A stretch of 64,000 nucleotides of DNA from Methylomonas sp. ZR1 (GCF_013141865.1 NZ_RCST01000001.1:1612001-1676000); one strand, 5' to 3'. Positions 8,754 through 17,055 are shown, numbered from the stretch's first letter. Numbers and translations are program-made. Notes: generated by a model from the sequence alone, not told the origin.

Positions 8754-9122
8754 ATGAGCAATGGCATAACACATGAGCAATATGTAGCGTCGGTTCGGCA
8801 CCGCGTCGCGGCGATTGCTGATGGGATGCTAAGCGGAGAAGTAAATTTTCTTGAGGGCGCAATCGTGTTGGCTTCGCTACGTCACGAGGCCGAAGTGGGC
8901 GAATCCGATCCAGATTTTATGACTTTTATTGTCATTGCATCAGAAACAGATTATCTCCCCATAGGCCCATCAAGAGAGCTTTGGTCTAAAGAGGCATCGC
9001 TTAGACATCAACCTCGAATTGATGCGTCGACTGCTTGGGCCAAGCAAATTGGCAACGCTTCATGTCAATCCCTTTTGGAGCGGTTTAATGCCTACCCCCC
9101 CCTCATTCAACCGGGACCCTAA
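8754..9122 (+). CDS. Cassette protein, DUF2489-like
   Basis: 122 residues. VNFLEGAIVLASLRHEAEV, SDPDFMTFIVIASETDYLPI and the closing ASCQSLLERF form a pattern I associate with a family common in integron cassettes and toxin-linked loci (perhaps DUF2489). Function unknown. The last residues, after RFNA, are odd: the sequence there is gcctaccccccc where a GCCTAAC attC half-core with its stop codon would be expected. The protein therefore seems to have gained about eight extra residues by loss of its stop. Confidence 0.6.
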   Translation: MSNGITHEQYVASVRHRVAAIADGMLSGEVNFLEGAIVLASLRHEAEVGESDPDFMTFIVIASETDYLPIGPSRELWSKEASLRHQPRIDASTAWAKQIGNASCQSLLERFNAYPPLIQPGP

Positions 9123-9151
9123 AAACCGGCCCGTTAATTCAAACGTTATTT
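9090..9151 (+). repeat. attC-like site with damaged R'' core
   Basis: gcctacc (9090-9096) stands where GCCTAAC is expected, followed by ttcaaccggga, ccggcccgttaa and GTTATTT (9145-9151). The caaccggg/cccgttaa pair fits L''/L'. It overlaps the 3' end of the upstream gene. Confidence 0.55.
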
Positions 9152-9154
9152 ATC

Positions 9155-9550
9155 ATGAACTCAAGTAAGCCATCCTGGTTATTTCCCAAAGGTGCTTCCG
9201 AGGAAGTGCTCAAAGAATTGCAATCCACAATTGTAGGGCTACCGGCTTCATATCTTGATCTTCTGCGACTTGGAAACGGTGGAGAAGTCGGGTTACCTAT
9301 CAATCCCTATAGATTGTGCTTGGATTCAGCAGAGGACGCTCTTGCGTACTGGGAAAGTGGTACCTACACGATACAAGAGGCCTTTGTCTTTGGCAGTAAC
9401 GGTTGCGGGGAACTCTTGGCCTTTGATATGCGACAGTCTGGCACCTGCTCGGTGGTTTGCTTTGATCCAATCGATCCTGATGGCAGCATTGAGCAAATTG
9501 CACCAAGATTTGAGCACTTCATTGCACTGATCGAGGGTGAGAATGCATAA
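9155..9550 (+). CDS. SMI1/KNR4 (SUKH) family cassette protein
   Basis: 131 residues with the SUKH pattern: an N-terminal helix ending in LPASYLDLLRLGNGGEVGLP, then the YRLCLDSAEDAL strand-helix part, FGSNGCGELLAFDM, and a final acidic helix FEHFIALIEGE. SUKH proteins are one of the largest groups of immunity proteins against polymorphic toxins; here there is no adjacent toxin. The TAA stop lies in the GCATAAC half-core of the next attC. The gene starts 3 bp after the preceding GTTATTT core. Confidence 0.82.
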   Translation: MNSSKPSWLFPKGASEEVLKELQSTIVGLPASYLDLLRLGNGGEVGLPINPYRLCLDSAEDALAYWESGTYTIQEAFVFGSNGCGELLAFDMRQSGTCSVVCFDPIDPDGSIEQIAPRFEHFIALIEGENA

Positions 9551-9631
9551 CATGGCACTCAATCTCGCTCCCTTCAGTCGCTGGACGCTACGCGATAAAG
9601 CCGCGCAGCGTCGGTTAGCTTTATATTAGCC
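9545..9631 (+). repeat. attC site (after SMI1/KNR4 cassette)
   Basis: GCATAAC (9545-9551), ggcactcaatctcgctccc, a stem-forming centre (ggacgctacgcg/cgcagcgtc), ggttagct, and attagcc at the end where GTTAGCC would be expected. About 75% alike to the site at 4131-4218 by eye. Confidence 0.65.
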
Positions 9632-9637
9632 ACCAAG

Positions 9638-9934
9638 ATGCGTAGCGGCGGCCATCCGCTCCAATATGCATGCTTCAAATGCCGAAAGAGCTTCAAACGC
9701 CCCCAAATGTCGGGAGCGTTTAGTCGGTTTATGACTCAAGAACAGCGTCTAGCCCAGCAACGCAAGGCACAGCAGCTCAACCATGAGCGGGCCTATATAT
9801 GCCCCAACTGTGGAGGACAATGTCATTTTATGGGACTCGACTTCAAAACTCCGAAAGTTACTGATTTAAGAGCCTGGCGAGAGGTCGAGGCTTTTATCCG
9901 TTCAGGAAAAATCTACTACCGTGGCATGACCTAA
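9638..9934 (+). CDS. Zinc-ribbon cassette protein
   Basis: 98 residues. Two cysteine pairs, CFKCRKSF near the N-terminus and CPNCGGQC in the middle, form a likely zinc ribbon. Between them lies a basic, Gln-rich helix (EQRLAQQRKAQQLNHERAY). The pattern is one I have seen in integron-cassette hypothetical proteins; nucleic-acid binding is possible but unproven. Starts 6 bp after the preceding attC. Confidence 0.6.
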   Translation: MRSGGHPLQYACFKCRKSFKRPQMSGAFSRFMTQEQRLAQQRKAQQLNHERAYICPNCGGQCHFMGLDFKTPKVTDLRAWREVEAFIRSGKIYYRGMT

Positions 9935-9940
9935 ATTGAT

Positions 9941-10013
9941 GGCTAACCATGCAATCCAACGGACCGATGGCAAGCTGTGCTTTCCTTGGTCCGGTGATTT
10001 TCAACCTAAAATG
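9941..10013 (+). repeat. attC-like site (after zinc-ribbon cassette)
   Basis: GGCTAAC at 9941-9947, then caatccaacggacc, a 20-25 nt loop, and ggtccggtgatt as its complement. The final core reads aaaatggc, not GTTRRRY, so the 3' core is damaged. Confidence 0.5.
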
Positions 10014-10021
10014 GCACAAAA

Positions 10022-10549
10022 ATGAACAACCCACCTGTATACGAGCGTATCCCAAATTCTGTTCAGGAGGCGCTGAATCACGTTTCCGACAACGATTTTG
10101 CCATTGCAATGAGCAATCTGGTTTACGCTCGCGAAGCCATGATCGGCTTCGATGCGCTTAATGAACCAGAAAGAGTTGTCTTTTGTCTCGATAAACTGGA
10201 ACAGGAAATAAACAACGGCGGCTTTGAGCAGTACTTCCATAACTTAAGTGGCAATATTGCAACCGCGACACCCTCTGCATTGCGTGCCATGGGCGCATCT
10301 CAAGTCGCATCTATTGTTGAAAAAGCACTTGAGGTATTTCCCAATAGTCAACCGCCCAAAGATCAAGCTCAACGGGAAAAACAAATGGCGTCATGGGGGC
10401 CCGAGGAAGAAGATATTCTGGAAAATTTAGACAAAGCCTTTCTCGCATATCCGGAGCCGCTGGCAAAATTAGAGCGAGGCTATGTTCAAAAACATGAAAA
10501 ATTTTTCCTTGTGCCGCACGGCGCTGGTCAATCAGTTCGTGACATTTAA
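10022..10549 (+). CDS. DMP19-family (DUF4375) cassette protein
   Basis: 175 residues. LDKLEQEINNGGFEQYFHNL with the following SG is the hallmark of the DMP19/DUF4375 family. Its best studied member, from Neisseria, is an acidic dimer that mimics DNA and binds a repressor. This protein is also acidic in its second half (WGPEEEDILENLDKAF). Whether it mimics DNA here is inference. It could equally be an immunity-like protein, as related families often are. Confidence 0.78.
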   Translation: MNNPPVYERIPNSVQEALNHVSDNDFAIAMSNLVYAREAMIGFDALNEPERVVFCLDKLEQEINNGGFEQYFHNLSGNIATATPSALRAMGASQVASIVEKALEVFPNSQPPKDQAQREKQMASWGPEEEDILENLDKAFLAYPEPLAKLERGYVQKHEKFFLVPHGAGQSVRDI

Positions 10550-10648
10550 GATGGCAGTGGGACGGGTGGAAGCGTTGTGCCGCTTTTCAACGCGATGCGT
10601 CCTCCTCCGTATACTTCTAGATTATGCAAGTTAGGGATATGTTAAGAA
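10550..10648 (+). other. Spacer with attC-like half cores
   Basis: Between the DMP19 gene and the next cassette: gttaggg near 10630 and gttaaga near 10640 are possible cores, and gcgttgtgccgc...gcgatgcgtcc could fold. Too degenerate to call an attC with confidence. Confidence 0.3.
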
Positions 10649-10930
10649 ATGGACGACAACGAAATAATTATAAATGCAAAGTTAAAGCTTAAATATCTAC
10701 TTATAGTTAATGTCATGGTTTTCGTTCTTGCTCTGACTGGAGGATATTTCGGTGGGATAAATACCTTTATTTATTTTTTCGGTTTTTATGTAATTGAAGT
10801 CTTGGTTTTTGTTGGACTGTTTATTCCTATTTTTACTTTTTGGTTGTTTAAAGGTAGGTCAATTAAAATTTCTGCATCTAAAGCCGTGCAAAGTTTTGGC
10901 GATTTTTATCACTTTATAACCCCTTGGTAA
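10649..10930 (+). CDS. Small AT-rich membrane protein (cassette)
   Basis: 93 residues with two strongly hydrophobic segments (about residues 15-36 and 41-68, with FGFYVIEVLVFVGLFIPIF). No family recognised. AT-rich, in contrast to the GC-rich core genome, which suggests separate origin. It might be a superinfection-exclusion, toxin or immunity type protein, but nothing in the sequence decides this. Confidence 0.5.
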   Translation: MDDNEIIINAKLKLKYLLIVNVMVFVLALTGGYFGGINTFIYFFGFYVIEVLVFVGLFIPIFTFWLFKGRSIKISASKAVQSFGDFYHFITPW

Positions 10931-11059
10931 TAATATTTTTTAGGATAAATAAAAAGTATTATATGGTACTCAACTGTTGCGCGCTTACAATACTGTTTTG
11001 CTTTTTCAGCTTACCGCGCCGAGCCCGGTTGGCTCTATTTTAGGTTTAGAAAAATAATT
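10931..11059 (+). other. Spacer with attC-like sequence
   Basis: Contains caactgttgcgcgcttacaa and gcttaccgcgccgagcccggttgg, which look like attC arms. No perfect core; aggttta lies just before the next gene. No gene. Confidence 0.3.
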
Positions 11060-11524
11060 ATGAGCTACCATCTCACAATACTACGCAGTGAAAATAGCAA
11101 GCAGCTACCGATTTCTCTTGAAGAAGCGAAGCTTGTGGCAACTAAAATCGGAGGTTGGAAATATTCAGAAGCGCCGGACTCGTTTAAGTTGTTAACTGAA
11201 AATGGAGAGTCCACGCTTTGGTACAACGATGGCGAACTCTGGATAAAGACCCCTGAAATTTGGGAAATCGATCCTGTTATCAATTTTGCAAAACAGCTTG
11301 GCGGCAGAGTCCGAGGCGATGAGTTTGAAACTTATACCTCTGCTGACGAAACCTTTAATCATCCTGATGATGTTGTTTTGAGAAACATTGAAGAGGAAAA
11401 GTCGGCAGCATTGCTGCAAAAAGATTTTTCGTCTCAAAAAAGAATCTTTCACGGTATTATCGGTTTTTTCTTGCTTTTGGGGCTAATTGGTTTTTTGATT
11501 GGAAAATGGTTTGAAAGTCAATAA
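11060..11524 (+). CDS. Cassette protein related to the RHS-linked immunity candidate
   Basis: 154 residues. A soluble domain (MSYHLTILRSENSKQLPISL...) is followed by a C-terminal membrane helix (about residues 130-148, FHGIIGFFLLLGLIGFLIG). The segment FAKQLGGRVRGDEFETYTSA and the following DETFNHPDDVVL match the end of the small protein at 1272-1688. The two thus appear to share a fold, although only this one is membrane-anchored. Function unknown; an immunity role at the inner membrane would fit. Confidence 0.6.
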   Translation: MSYHLTILRSENSKQLPISLEEAKLVATKIGGWKYSEAPDSFKLLTENGESTLWYNDGELWIKTPEIWEIDPVINFAKQLGGRVRGDEFETYTSADETFNHPDDVVLRNIEEEKSAALLQKDFSSQKRIFHGIIGFFLLLGLIGFLIGKWFESQ

Positions 11525-11607
11525 AACATAATTACACATTACAACTAATTACTTTCCGCTATGCGCCAACCATCGACTGAATTCTACGTTATATGCAATA
11601 AATTAAA

Positions 11608-12012
11608 ATGAACATTATTTTCCCAAAGAAGCTATACACTCCTGTAATACCTCTAGGTATTTCGATCAAAGAGGGCTTGGAGATATTGAGCACATTCGGT
11701 GCGCCGGAAATTGAAAAAACTGGTGACGATATGTCTTTTCGTATAAATACACCAGAGTTTGACATGGCAATATATGAAGAAAATGCTTTTGTTAAGTCTG
11801 TTTGGTATGACGACCCGCTAGGCAGGATATGGAAAGTTGGTAAGAAAAGAAAAATCAGTCTCTACTTGGAAAGATATGGCAATAAGGAAGACTGGGAATT
11901 AAGAATGAATAACGGTTGGATGGACTATTATTTCAACGAAAAATCAAAAGCCGCTATGGTATATGGCATACATAACGATGTTATCAGGTTTAATGTTTGG
12001 CAACGCACATAA
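11608..12012 (+). CDS. Cassette protein, unknown
   Basis: 134 residues, soluble, rich in Trp, Tyr and charged residues (VWYDDPLGRIW, NNGWMDYYFNEKSKAAMVYG). I recognise no family. The TAA stop (12010-12012) lies within the ACATAAC half-core of the next attC-like site, which supports its status as a cassette gene. Confidence 0.5.
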   Translation: MNIIFPKKLYTPVIPLGISIKEGLEILSTFGAPEIEKTGDDMSFRINTPEFDMAIYEENAFVKSVWYDDPLGRIWKVGKKRKISLYLERYGNKEDWELRMNNGWMDYYFNEKSKAAMVYGIHNDVIRFNVWQRT

Positions 12013-12066
12013 CACAGCGTCTCATATGTCCAAAAACCGCTTTGTGGTTTTCGTCGGGTGGGCTGG
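12007..12066 (+). repeat. attC-like site sharing an 18-mer with 7508-7525
   Basis: ACATAAC (12007-12013) overlaps the upstream stop codon. The 3' half contains gttttcgtcgggtgggct at 12047-12064, identical to 7508-7525. The final core is not a consensus GTTRRRY. Confidence 0.5.
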
Positions 12067-12068
12067 GT

Positions 12069-12371
12069 ATGCGTCCTGAGATTAAGCGCCTCGTTCTACT
12101 AGGTCCACTGCCGCCTGAGCCTGAGGCGTCATTAGAGCATCTGCGTCAATTGGAGGCATTGCTTCGTTCCGTAACCAAGCCGGTGTCAAATGAAGAGGCT
12201 CGAGCTCTGGTCAAACTGTTTGGGCCCGATGGTTGTTTTGGTTTGGCGTGGTCAATACTTCATCTAATCGAATCCGCGCCAGGCTGGCCATTGGCCGATC
12301 GCTTGGTTGATTCAAGCAATGAATGGGTTGCCTTACTTAGAGATCGAGCAGCTCGTGGCGGTTTATTATGA
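12069..12371 (+). CDS. Cassette protein, unknown
   Basis: 100 residues from the ATG at 12069, chosen because it follows the attC-like site; the frame is open further upstream through that site. LVKLFGPDGCFGLAWSILHL and IESAPGWPLADRL are family-like blocks, mostly helical, that I have seen in hypothetical proteins next to immunity genes, but I cannot name the family. Confidence 0.5.
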   Translation: MRPEIKRLVLLGPLPPEPEASLEHLRQLEALLRSVTKPVSNEEARALVKLFGPDGCFGLAWSILHLIESAPGWPLADRLVDSSNEWVALLRDRAARGGLL

Positions 12372-12396
12372 ATCCGTCGGCTACACGGATCATAAC

Positions 12397-12456
12397 GGAT
12401 AACCCTGTGCTCGATTCTACCGCCCTGTCGGGCGGCGGGTTACCTCCACGTTAGAG
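12397..12456 (+). repeat. attC site
   Basis: GGATAAC (12397-12403), ctgtgctcgattctaccgcc, a tight hairpin (ccgccctgtcgggcgg) and GTTAGAG (12450-12456), 7 bp before the next ATG. A compact 60-bp site. Confidence 0.7.
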
Positions 12457-12463
12457 TCTAACC

Positions 12464-12928
12464 ATGGCACGGCGAAAACAACTCAAGAACATTGCATCCG
12501 GGTTGTATGGATCGTTCATAAGTCGCAACAACGATGTAGGCGGCTATTGGGGCATTGGAAAGCTTCGTCTTCTTGCGCAACAAAGTGGTGTGCAGGTAGT
12601 TCGCCTTGATCTTCTTGCGAAATCAATAATTCCAGTCAGTTTAGAATTTTCAAAGCTTGTTTGTGGCTACAACGCAATCCTGAAAAAGCATCTTTATGCA
12701 GACGGGATTCCGGACAACTGGTTAGCTTCCGTGACCATCGAGCTTGATTTCAAGCCTGAGCCGCCTTCCGGAACGTACATTCCAATTGCAACGTGGGGTA
12801 GTCTATTCAAGCTCGTGGTGACTATTACAGACGATATGCAGAAAAATCACACTGTTTCCGGACACAGCTACTGCGGGCCGCATAATCCAAGAAAGGAATC
12901 CAAAAGTGCAAGAACAGAGCGCTTCTAA
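12464..12928 (+). CDS. Cassette hypothetical protein (RRKQLKNIASGLYGSF family)
   Basis: 154 residues. The opening ARRKQLKNIASGLYGSFISR followed by NNDVGGYWGIGKL is a pattern I recall from many integron-cassette hypothetical proteins. The rest (DGIPDNWLASVTIELDF, CGPHNPRKESKSARTERF) is consistent with a single conserved domain. Function unknown. Last cassette gene of the array. An R''-like ttctaac follows at its stop, but no partner core is visible. Confidence 0.6.
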   Translation: MARRKQLKNIASGLYGSFISRNNDVGGYWGIGKLRLLAQQSGVQVVRLDLLAKSIIPVSLEFSKLVCGYNAILKKHLYADGIPDNWLASVTIELDFKPEPPSGTYIPIATWGSLFKLVVTITDDMQKNHTVSGHSYCGPHNPRKESKSARTERF

Positions 12929-13303
12929 CCTGCGCTCAGCCATGCCCCTTTCAGCGGCGATACGGTCATATCCGGGCACGCGGTGAGGAAGCGCAGGCCA
13001 CCGGCTTCAGCTTGCGGCGCTGGGCCTTAAAGCGCATACATAGCGGGCGACCACTTCCGCCGGATTCTGAACCTTTGGGAAATCAGACCGAGTCTTATCT
13101 GGCCTGCGGTAATCTCACTTGGGGAACTACCGCTCTATTCGGATAGGCTCTAATATTCATCATTAATGTAATAACTGTCTGTCAATACGGGAAAGGATGT
13201 TAAACCGGTAGCCATCGACTCAGAGCTTAAGGACTCGCTTAAACATTTTAGCCTGCCAAATGTTGTTTATAACAAGACTGCCTGCATAAATCCCTACTTA
13301 ATA
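12929..13303 (+). other. Gene-free stretch between array end and recombinase
   Basis: No convincing gene. It begins with an attC-like arm (tctaacctgcgctcagcc) with no closing core, so the last attC seems cut off. The remainder may hold the end of the next element and the recombination sites expected upstream of a transposon-type tyrosine recombinase. I saw no clear Tn3 inverted repeat. Confidence 0.4.
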
Positions 13304-14599
13304 ATGAATCGAGTCGATCAATATTTAAATGCCGCTGAACGAGCTAATACTCGACGTAGTTACGATTCGGCAATTCGACATTTTGAAATCGAATGGGGTG
13401 GATTGCTGCCATCGTCTGTTGATAATGTTGCCCGTTATCTTGCCGAACACGCGGAATCGCTTTCCCTAAACACCCTCAAACATCGCTTAGCAGCCTTATC
13501 GCGTTGGCATCAAGATCATGGTTTTACTGATCCAACTAAAGCCCCCAAGATTAGGCAAGTCATTAAAGGTATCCGGGCTATTCATCCGTCGCGGGAGAAG
13601 CGTGCCAAGCCACTGGAGCTGGATATTCTGCAACGAATTTGCGAATGGTTAACGCATGCCGAATCCGTTGCAACCACCCGAGGCGATAAATCTGGTGCTC
13701 TTCGGCACGCCCGAGACCGGGCCTTAGTACTGTTGGGTTTTTGGAGGGGATTTCGAGCGGATGAGCTTGCAGGTCTGCGCATTGAGTTTATCGAAATTAC
13801 CCCAGGCGAAGGATTAACGTGTTTTCTGCCTCGCAGTAAAGGAGATCGGCAATTGGACGGACGTAACTATTCTTGTCCTGCGCTTTCACGATTGTGTGCT
13901 GTAGAAGCCGTGGCGCATTGGCTGGATTTGTCGGGATTAAAGGAGGGCCCGCTGTACCGGAAAATTGATCGATGGGGCCAACTCGCCGAAACCGGACTTG
14001 CTCCCGGCAGTATCATTCCACTACTGCGTAAGTTACTTGCCCAAGCCGGAATAGCCAACGCCGAGGAATTCAGCAGTCATTCCTTACGACGAGGTTTCGC
14101 CAATTGGGCGCGGCTAAGCGGTTGGGATATCCGGGAGTTGATGAATTATGTGGGCTGGGGTGACGTTAAATCAGCCATGCGCTATTTGGATGGCGCCGAT
14201 GAAAGCCTTAAGGAACGCTTTGAGCGCGGGATGAACCGGATATTGCCGCATCCCGACAATCCTACGCCACAAAAATCGGTTCCGCAAATGCCGCCCGCAC
14301 CTGAAACCGCGTTAACCACTATTGAAGTTTTGCTACAACTTTCGCCTTACACTGGCAATAGCCGACGAAAACGCCTAGCTTTGCGCGACATGACAACAAG
14401 CTGTCTTGCGCGATTCCAGGCACAGCAAATCGACCGTGACGGGTATTTGTATCAGCTCTCCGTGCCGTCGTCTTCGACGGATATTCTTGATGACCATCTT
14501 TATGCCTTGCTTGATGAGCTTCACCAAATCGCCGATGCTCGCCAATGCGTTCTTGAGGCAGTTTGCCGCGATCCGGCGAGCGGAAAACACTGGGATTGA
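13304..14599 (+). CDS. Tyrosine site-specific recombinase (transposon TnpI-like)
   Basis: 431 residues. N-terminal SAM-like core-binding domain (residues about 1-90: RRSYDSAIRHFEIEWGG, LSLNTLKHRLAALSRWHQDH). The catalytic domain has the Arg I box GFWRGFRADELAGL and box II SSHSLRRGFANWARL (His-x-x-Arg). The nucleophile region is WGDVKSAMRYLDG. About 115 extra C-terminal residues follow, which is long for a Xer-type enzyme. The gene lies just upstream of a Tn3-type transposase fragment in the same direction, as in Tn3-family transposons that use a tyrosine recombinase for resolution. That context is the basis for the TnpI-like call. The enzyme seems intact. Confidence 0.85.
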   Translation: MNRVDQYLNAAERANTRRSYDSAIRHFEIEWGGLLPSSVDNVARYLAEHAESLSLNTLKHRLAALSRWHQDHGFTDPTKAPKIRQVIKGIRAIHPSREKRAKPLELDILQRICEWLTHAESVATTRGDKSGALRHARDRALVLLGFWRGFRADELAGLRIEFIEITPGEGLTCFLPRSKGDRQLDGRNYSCPALSRLCAVEAVAHWLDLSGLKEGPLYRKIDRWGQLAETGLAPGSIIPLLRKLLAQAGIANAEEFSSHSLRRGFANWARLSGWDIRELMNYVGWGDVKSAMRYLDGADESLKERFERGMNRILPHPDNPTPQKSVPQMPPAPETALTTIEVLLQLSPYTGNSRRKRLALRDMTTSCLARFQAQQIDRDGYLYQLSVPSSSTDILDDHLYALLDELHQIADARQCVLEAVCRDPASGKHWD

Positions 14600-14604
14600 A
14601 TTGA

Positions 14605-15144
14605 ATGACTTTAATCCACGAAACGGCCTATCCTCGGCTGAAAGCCGATCCTACGCCTCATGATCTTCAGAACGTCTACAGTCTGACAACCGAGGAAATT
14701 ACATTTATCGATCAAATTGCCAAACGGCCTGCTGCGCGTACTATCGCTTTTTTATATTTGAAACTCTTCCAGCGGCTGGGCTATTTTGTCAAAATCAGTG
14801 ACATTCCAACCTTAATCCGCCAGTACATCATCACCCAAGCTGGGTATCAGAGACCGCCTAGACTTGAGGAACTGAAGCAGTTCGATAAGTCGTCCAGCCG
14901 CAATAAGCTGATCGCGGACTTGCGCCGATTCCTCAATGTCCGTCCCTTGGACGTACAAGGCCAAGCTTGGTTAGGCCATATTGCGGAAACCGCAGCCGAC
15001 AATCGGCATGTACCGGTGGTTGCTCGCAGGTTGCAGACATCGGCGGATCATGAATTTGCTGGAAATCCAGTGGTTGAACAAATCGTACAGCTGATCGAGC
15101 AACGCGCGGCGCTGACGGTCAGGCGGTTCGCCGGGTTTGATTAA
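14605..15144 (+). pseudogene. Truncated Tn3-family transposase (DUF4158 N-terminal part)
   Basis: It starts 5 bp after the recombinase. Residues about 1-138 match the N-terminal DUF4158 domain of Tn3-family TnpA: LQNVYSLTTEEITFIDQIAK, ARTIAFLYLKLFQRLGYF, IIRQY-type TLIRQYIITQAGYQ and LNVRPLDVQGQAWLGHIAET. After RHVPV (about 15017) the similarity is lost and the frame ends soon after. A full TnpA is near 1000 residues, so more than 80% is missing, including the DDE domain. The transposon cannot move by itself. Confidence 0.75.
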
Positions 15145-15195
15145 ACTCCAAAGCTCTTGGATACGCGACACAGACTATAGCAAGGCCGGTGACTG

Positions 15196-15474
15196 TCACT
15201 TATTGAAATGCTTGGGGTGATCCAATTGATATTTGGAAAAATAGGATAGCTCGGCTTCCTCTGGTGATGCAGAGGGCAGATGAGAATAGAGCTTGTTGAC
15301 CACATTTTTGAACCACAGTGGTCTGTAGATTAAGACAAATATCAGGATTGAGTCGGTGACCGGGACCGGGAGTATTTCGAAGCAACCGATAGTGACTAAA
15401 ACCAGAAACCACTTGAGGCGCCATAGCAGCGGCGGATTTCTGCGTTTAAAGTGAAATATTTTCTTCATGTTCAA
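15196..15474 (-). CDS. Small membrane protein, unknown
   Basis: 92 residues with two hydrophobic segments (about residues 18-32 and 37-50) and a basic N-terminus (MKKIFHFKRR). No family recognised. It lies between the island end and tRNA-Leu. No strong evidence for translation beyond the open frame and amphipathic layout. Confidence 0.4.
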   Translation of the reverse strand: MNMKKIFHFKRRNPPLLWRLKWFLVLVTIGCFEILPVPVTDSILIFVLIYRPLWFKNVVNKLYSHLPSASPEEAELSYFSKYQLDHPKHFNK

Positions 15475-15523
15475 CCAGTTTTACCGAGGCGTTATTCAAA
15501 GGGAACGTGGCAATCATTAGGCA

Positions 15524-15556
15524 TAAAAAAAGGACCAGGTGTAAACCAAAGTCCTT
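15524..15556 (-). terminator. Rho-independent terminator of tRNA-Leu
   Basis: On the minus strand, aaggac pairs with gtcctt and a run of seven T follows, just downstream of the tRNA. Confidence 0.7.
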
Positions 15557-15564
15557 AATTTTTA

Positions 15565-15651
15565 TGGTGCCTCAGACCGGAATCGAACCGGTACGACCTT
15601 TCGGTCGCGAGATTTTAAGTCTCGTGCGTCTACCTATTTCGCCACCGAGGC
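15565..15651 (-). tRNA. tRNA-Leu (anticodon TAA)
   Basis: 87 nt including an encoded CCA. The acceptor stem GCCTCGG pairs with CTGAGGC, the D-loop is AAATAGGTAGACG, and the anticodon loop ACTTAAAATC carries TAA. A long variable arm (gcgaccgaaaggtcgt) and GGTTCGATTCC T-arm complete a class II tRNA. It lies next to the accessory island, but no duplicated tRNA end was found that would mark an integration event. Confidence 0.95.
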
Positions 15652-15768
15652 CTTCTTACTGATGAAGTGCGAAGGCCGCGAATTCTATAGCATTGATTAA
15701 ATTTGTCAATTGAAAAATGGCAAATTAATGTCGGTTTATCCGTTCGCGATGGCAAATCCTAATAGGCC

Positions 15769-16950
15769 TTAAACCGCTTGTTTGATTCTGAGTAAGGCAT
15801 TTTCCAGATTGGTCATGCTGGTGGCAATGGAGATTCTAATGTGGCCAGGGCAACCGAAAGCGGAGCCTGGCACCAGGGCCACGCCGGCTTTTTCGATTAA
15901 GTATTCGGCAAATTCCAGATCGTCGTTGATACCGTCCAGTCTGCTCAGCAGCTTTTCCACATTCGGGAACACGTAGAAGGTGCCGTCGGTAGGTAAGCAT
16001 TCAATGCCATCAATGCTGTTCAGTTCGGCAACCACGTAATCGTGGCGCTTTTTAAATTCCACCATCATCGTGTCGATGCAACCTTGGTCGCCGTTCAGCG
16101 CTTCTTCCGCTGCCACTTGGGAAATCGATGTAGGGTTAGAAGTGCTCTGCGATTGGATGATGCACATGGCTTCGATCAACGGTGCCGGGCCGGCAGCATA
16201 GCCGATCCGCCAACCGGTCATCGAATAAGCTTTAGATACACCGTTTAAGACGATAGTGCGGTCATAAAAGCCGGGGTGGGCATTCAGGATATTGACGAAT
16301 TCGCCTTTGTTCCAGAGGATCAGTTCGTACATGTCGTCGGTTGCGATCAACACCTCAGGAAAATCCAATAACACGTCGCCCAGTGCTTTTAATTCTTCCA
16401 GGCTATACGCAGCGCCCGTTGGGTTGGAAGGACTATTAATGACCAATAGGCGGGTTTTGGGGGTAATCGCGGCGCGCAGTTGTGCCGGGGTGATTTTAAA
16501 GTTTTGCGCTTGTCCGGCTTCTAAAATCACCGGGACGCCATCGGCCAGCAGGACCATATCCGGATAGGATACCCAGTAAGGGGCGGGGATGATGACTTCG
16601 TCGCCGGGATTAAGCAGCGCTTGCGCCAAGTTGAAAAAGCTTTGTTTGCCGCCGCAGGACACCAGGATTTGATTGGGCTGATAATCCAAACCGTTATCGC
16701 GCTTGAACTTGGCAATGATGGCTTTTTTCAAGCCGGCCGTACCGTCAACGGCGGTGTATTTGGTAAATCCGGAGTTGATGGCTTTAATGGCGGCGGTTTT
16801 AATATGTTCCGGCGTGTCGAAATCCGGCTCGCCGGCGCCCAGGCCGATAATATCTTTGCCGGCGGCGCGCATCGCGGCAGCACGGGCGGTAATGGCCAGG
16901 GTAGGGGAGGGTTTGACCGCTTTTACGCGGTTAGACAGGTTAATGCTCAT
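15769..16950 (-). CDS. aatA: Aspartate aminotransferase (class I, PLP)
   Basis: 393 residues, the usual size for the I-gamma type. It exchanges amino groups between aspartate and 2-oxoglutarate in the cytoplasm. Visible motifs: GLGAGEPDFDTPEHIK at the N-terminus, the substrate-binding NSPSNPTG, the PLP-lysine box GVSKAYSMTGWRIGYAAGP, and the C-terminal PGSAFG...RISIA. Single gene, no obvious operon partner. Some members also act on prephenate or other amino acids, so the exact substrate range is open. Confidence 0.9.
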   Translation of the reverse strand: MSINLSNRVKAVKPSPTLAITARAAAMRAAGKDIIGLGAGEPDFDTPEHIKTAAIKAINSGFTKYTAVDGTAGLKKAIIAKFKRDNGLDYQPNQILVSCGGKQSFFNLAQALLNPGDEVIIPAPYWVSYPDMVLLADGVPVILEAGQAQNFKITPAQLRAAITPKTRLLVINSPSNPTGAAYSLEELKALGDVLLDFPEVLIATDDMYELILWNKGEFVNILNAHPGFYDRTIVLNGVSKAYSMTGWRIGYAAGPAPLIEAMCIIQSQSTSNPTSISQVAAEEALNGDQGCIDTMMVEFKKRHDYVVAELNSIDGIECLPTDGTFYVFPNVEKLLSRLDGINDDLEFAEYLIEKAGVALVPGSAFGCPGHIRISIATSMTNLENALLRIKQAV

Positions 16951-17055
16951 GATGCCTCGGTCGAAATTTACTCAAATGGTCGTCATTATACGGCATAACG
17001 CTAAAAGCACCTTATTCCTGAAACGATCTACTGGCTTTTAAATCGGCAAAAAACA

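Noticed and set aside
15565..15651. tRNA-Leu as integration site of the island
   Set aside because: No repeat of the tRNA 3' end was found in the island, and the nearest recombinase is of transposon type.
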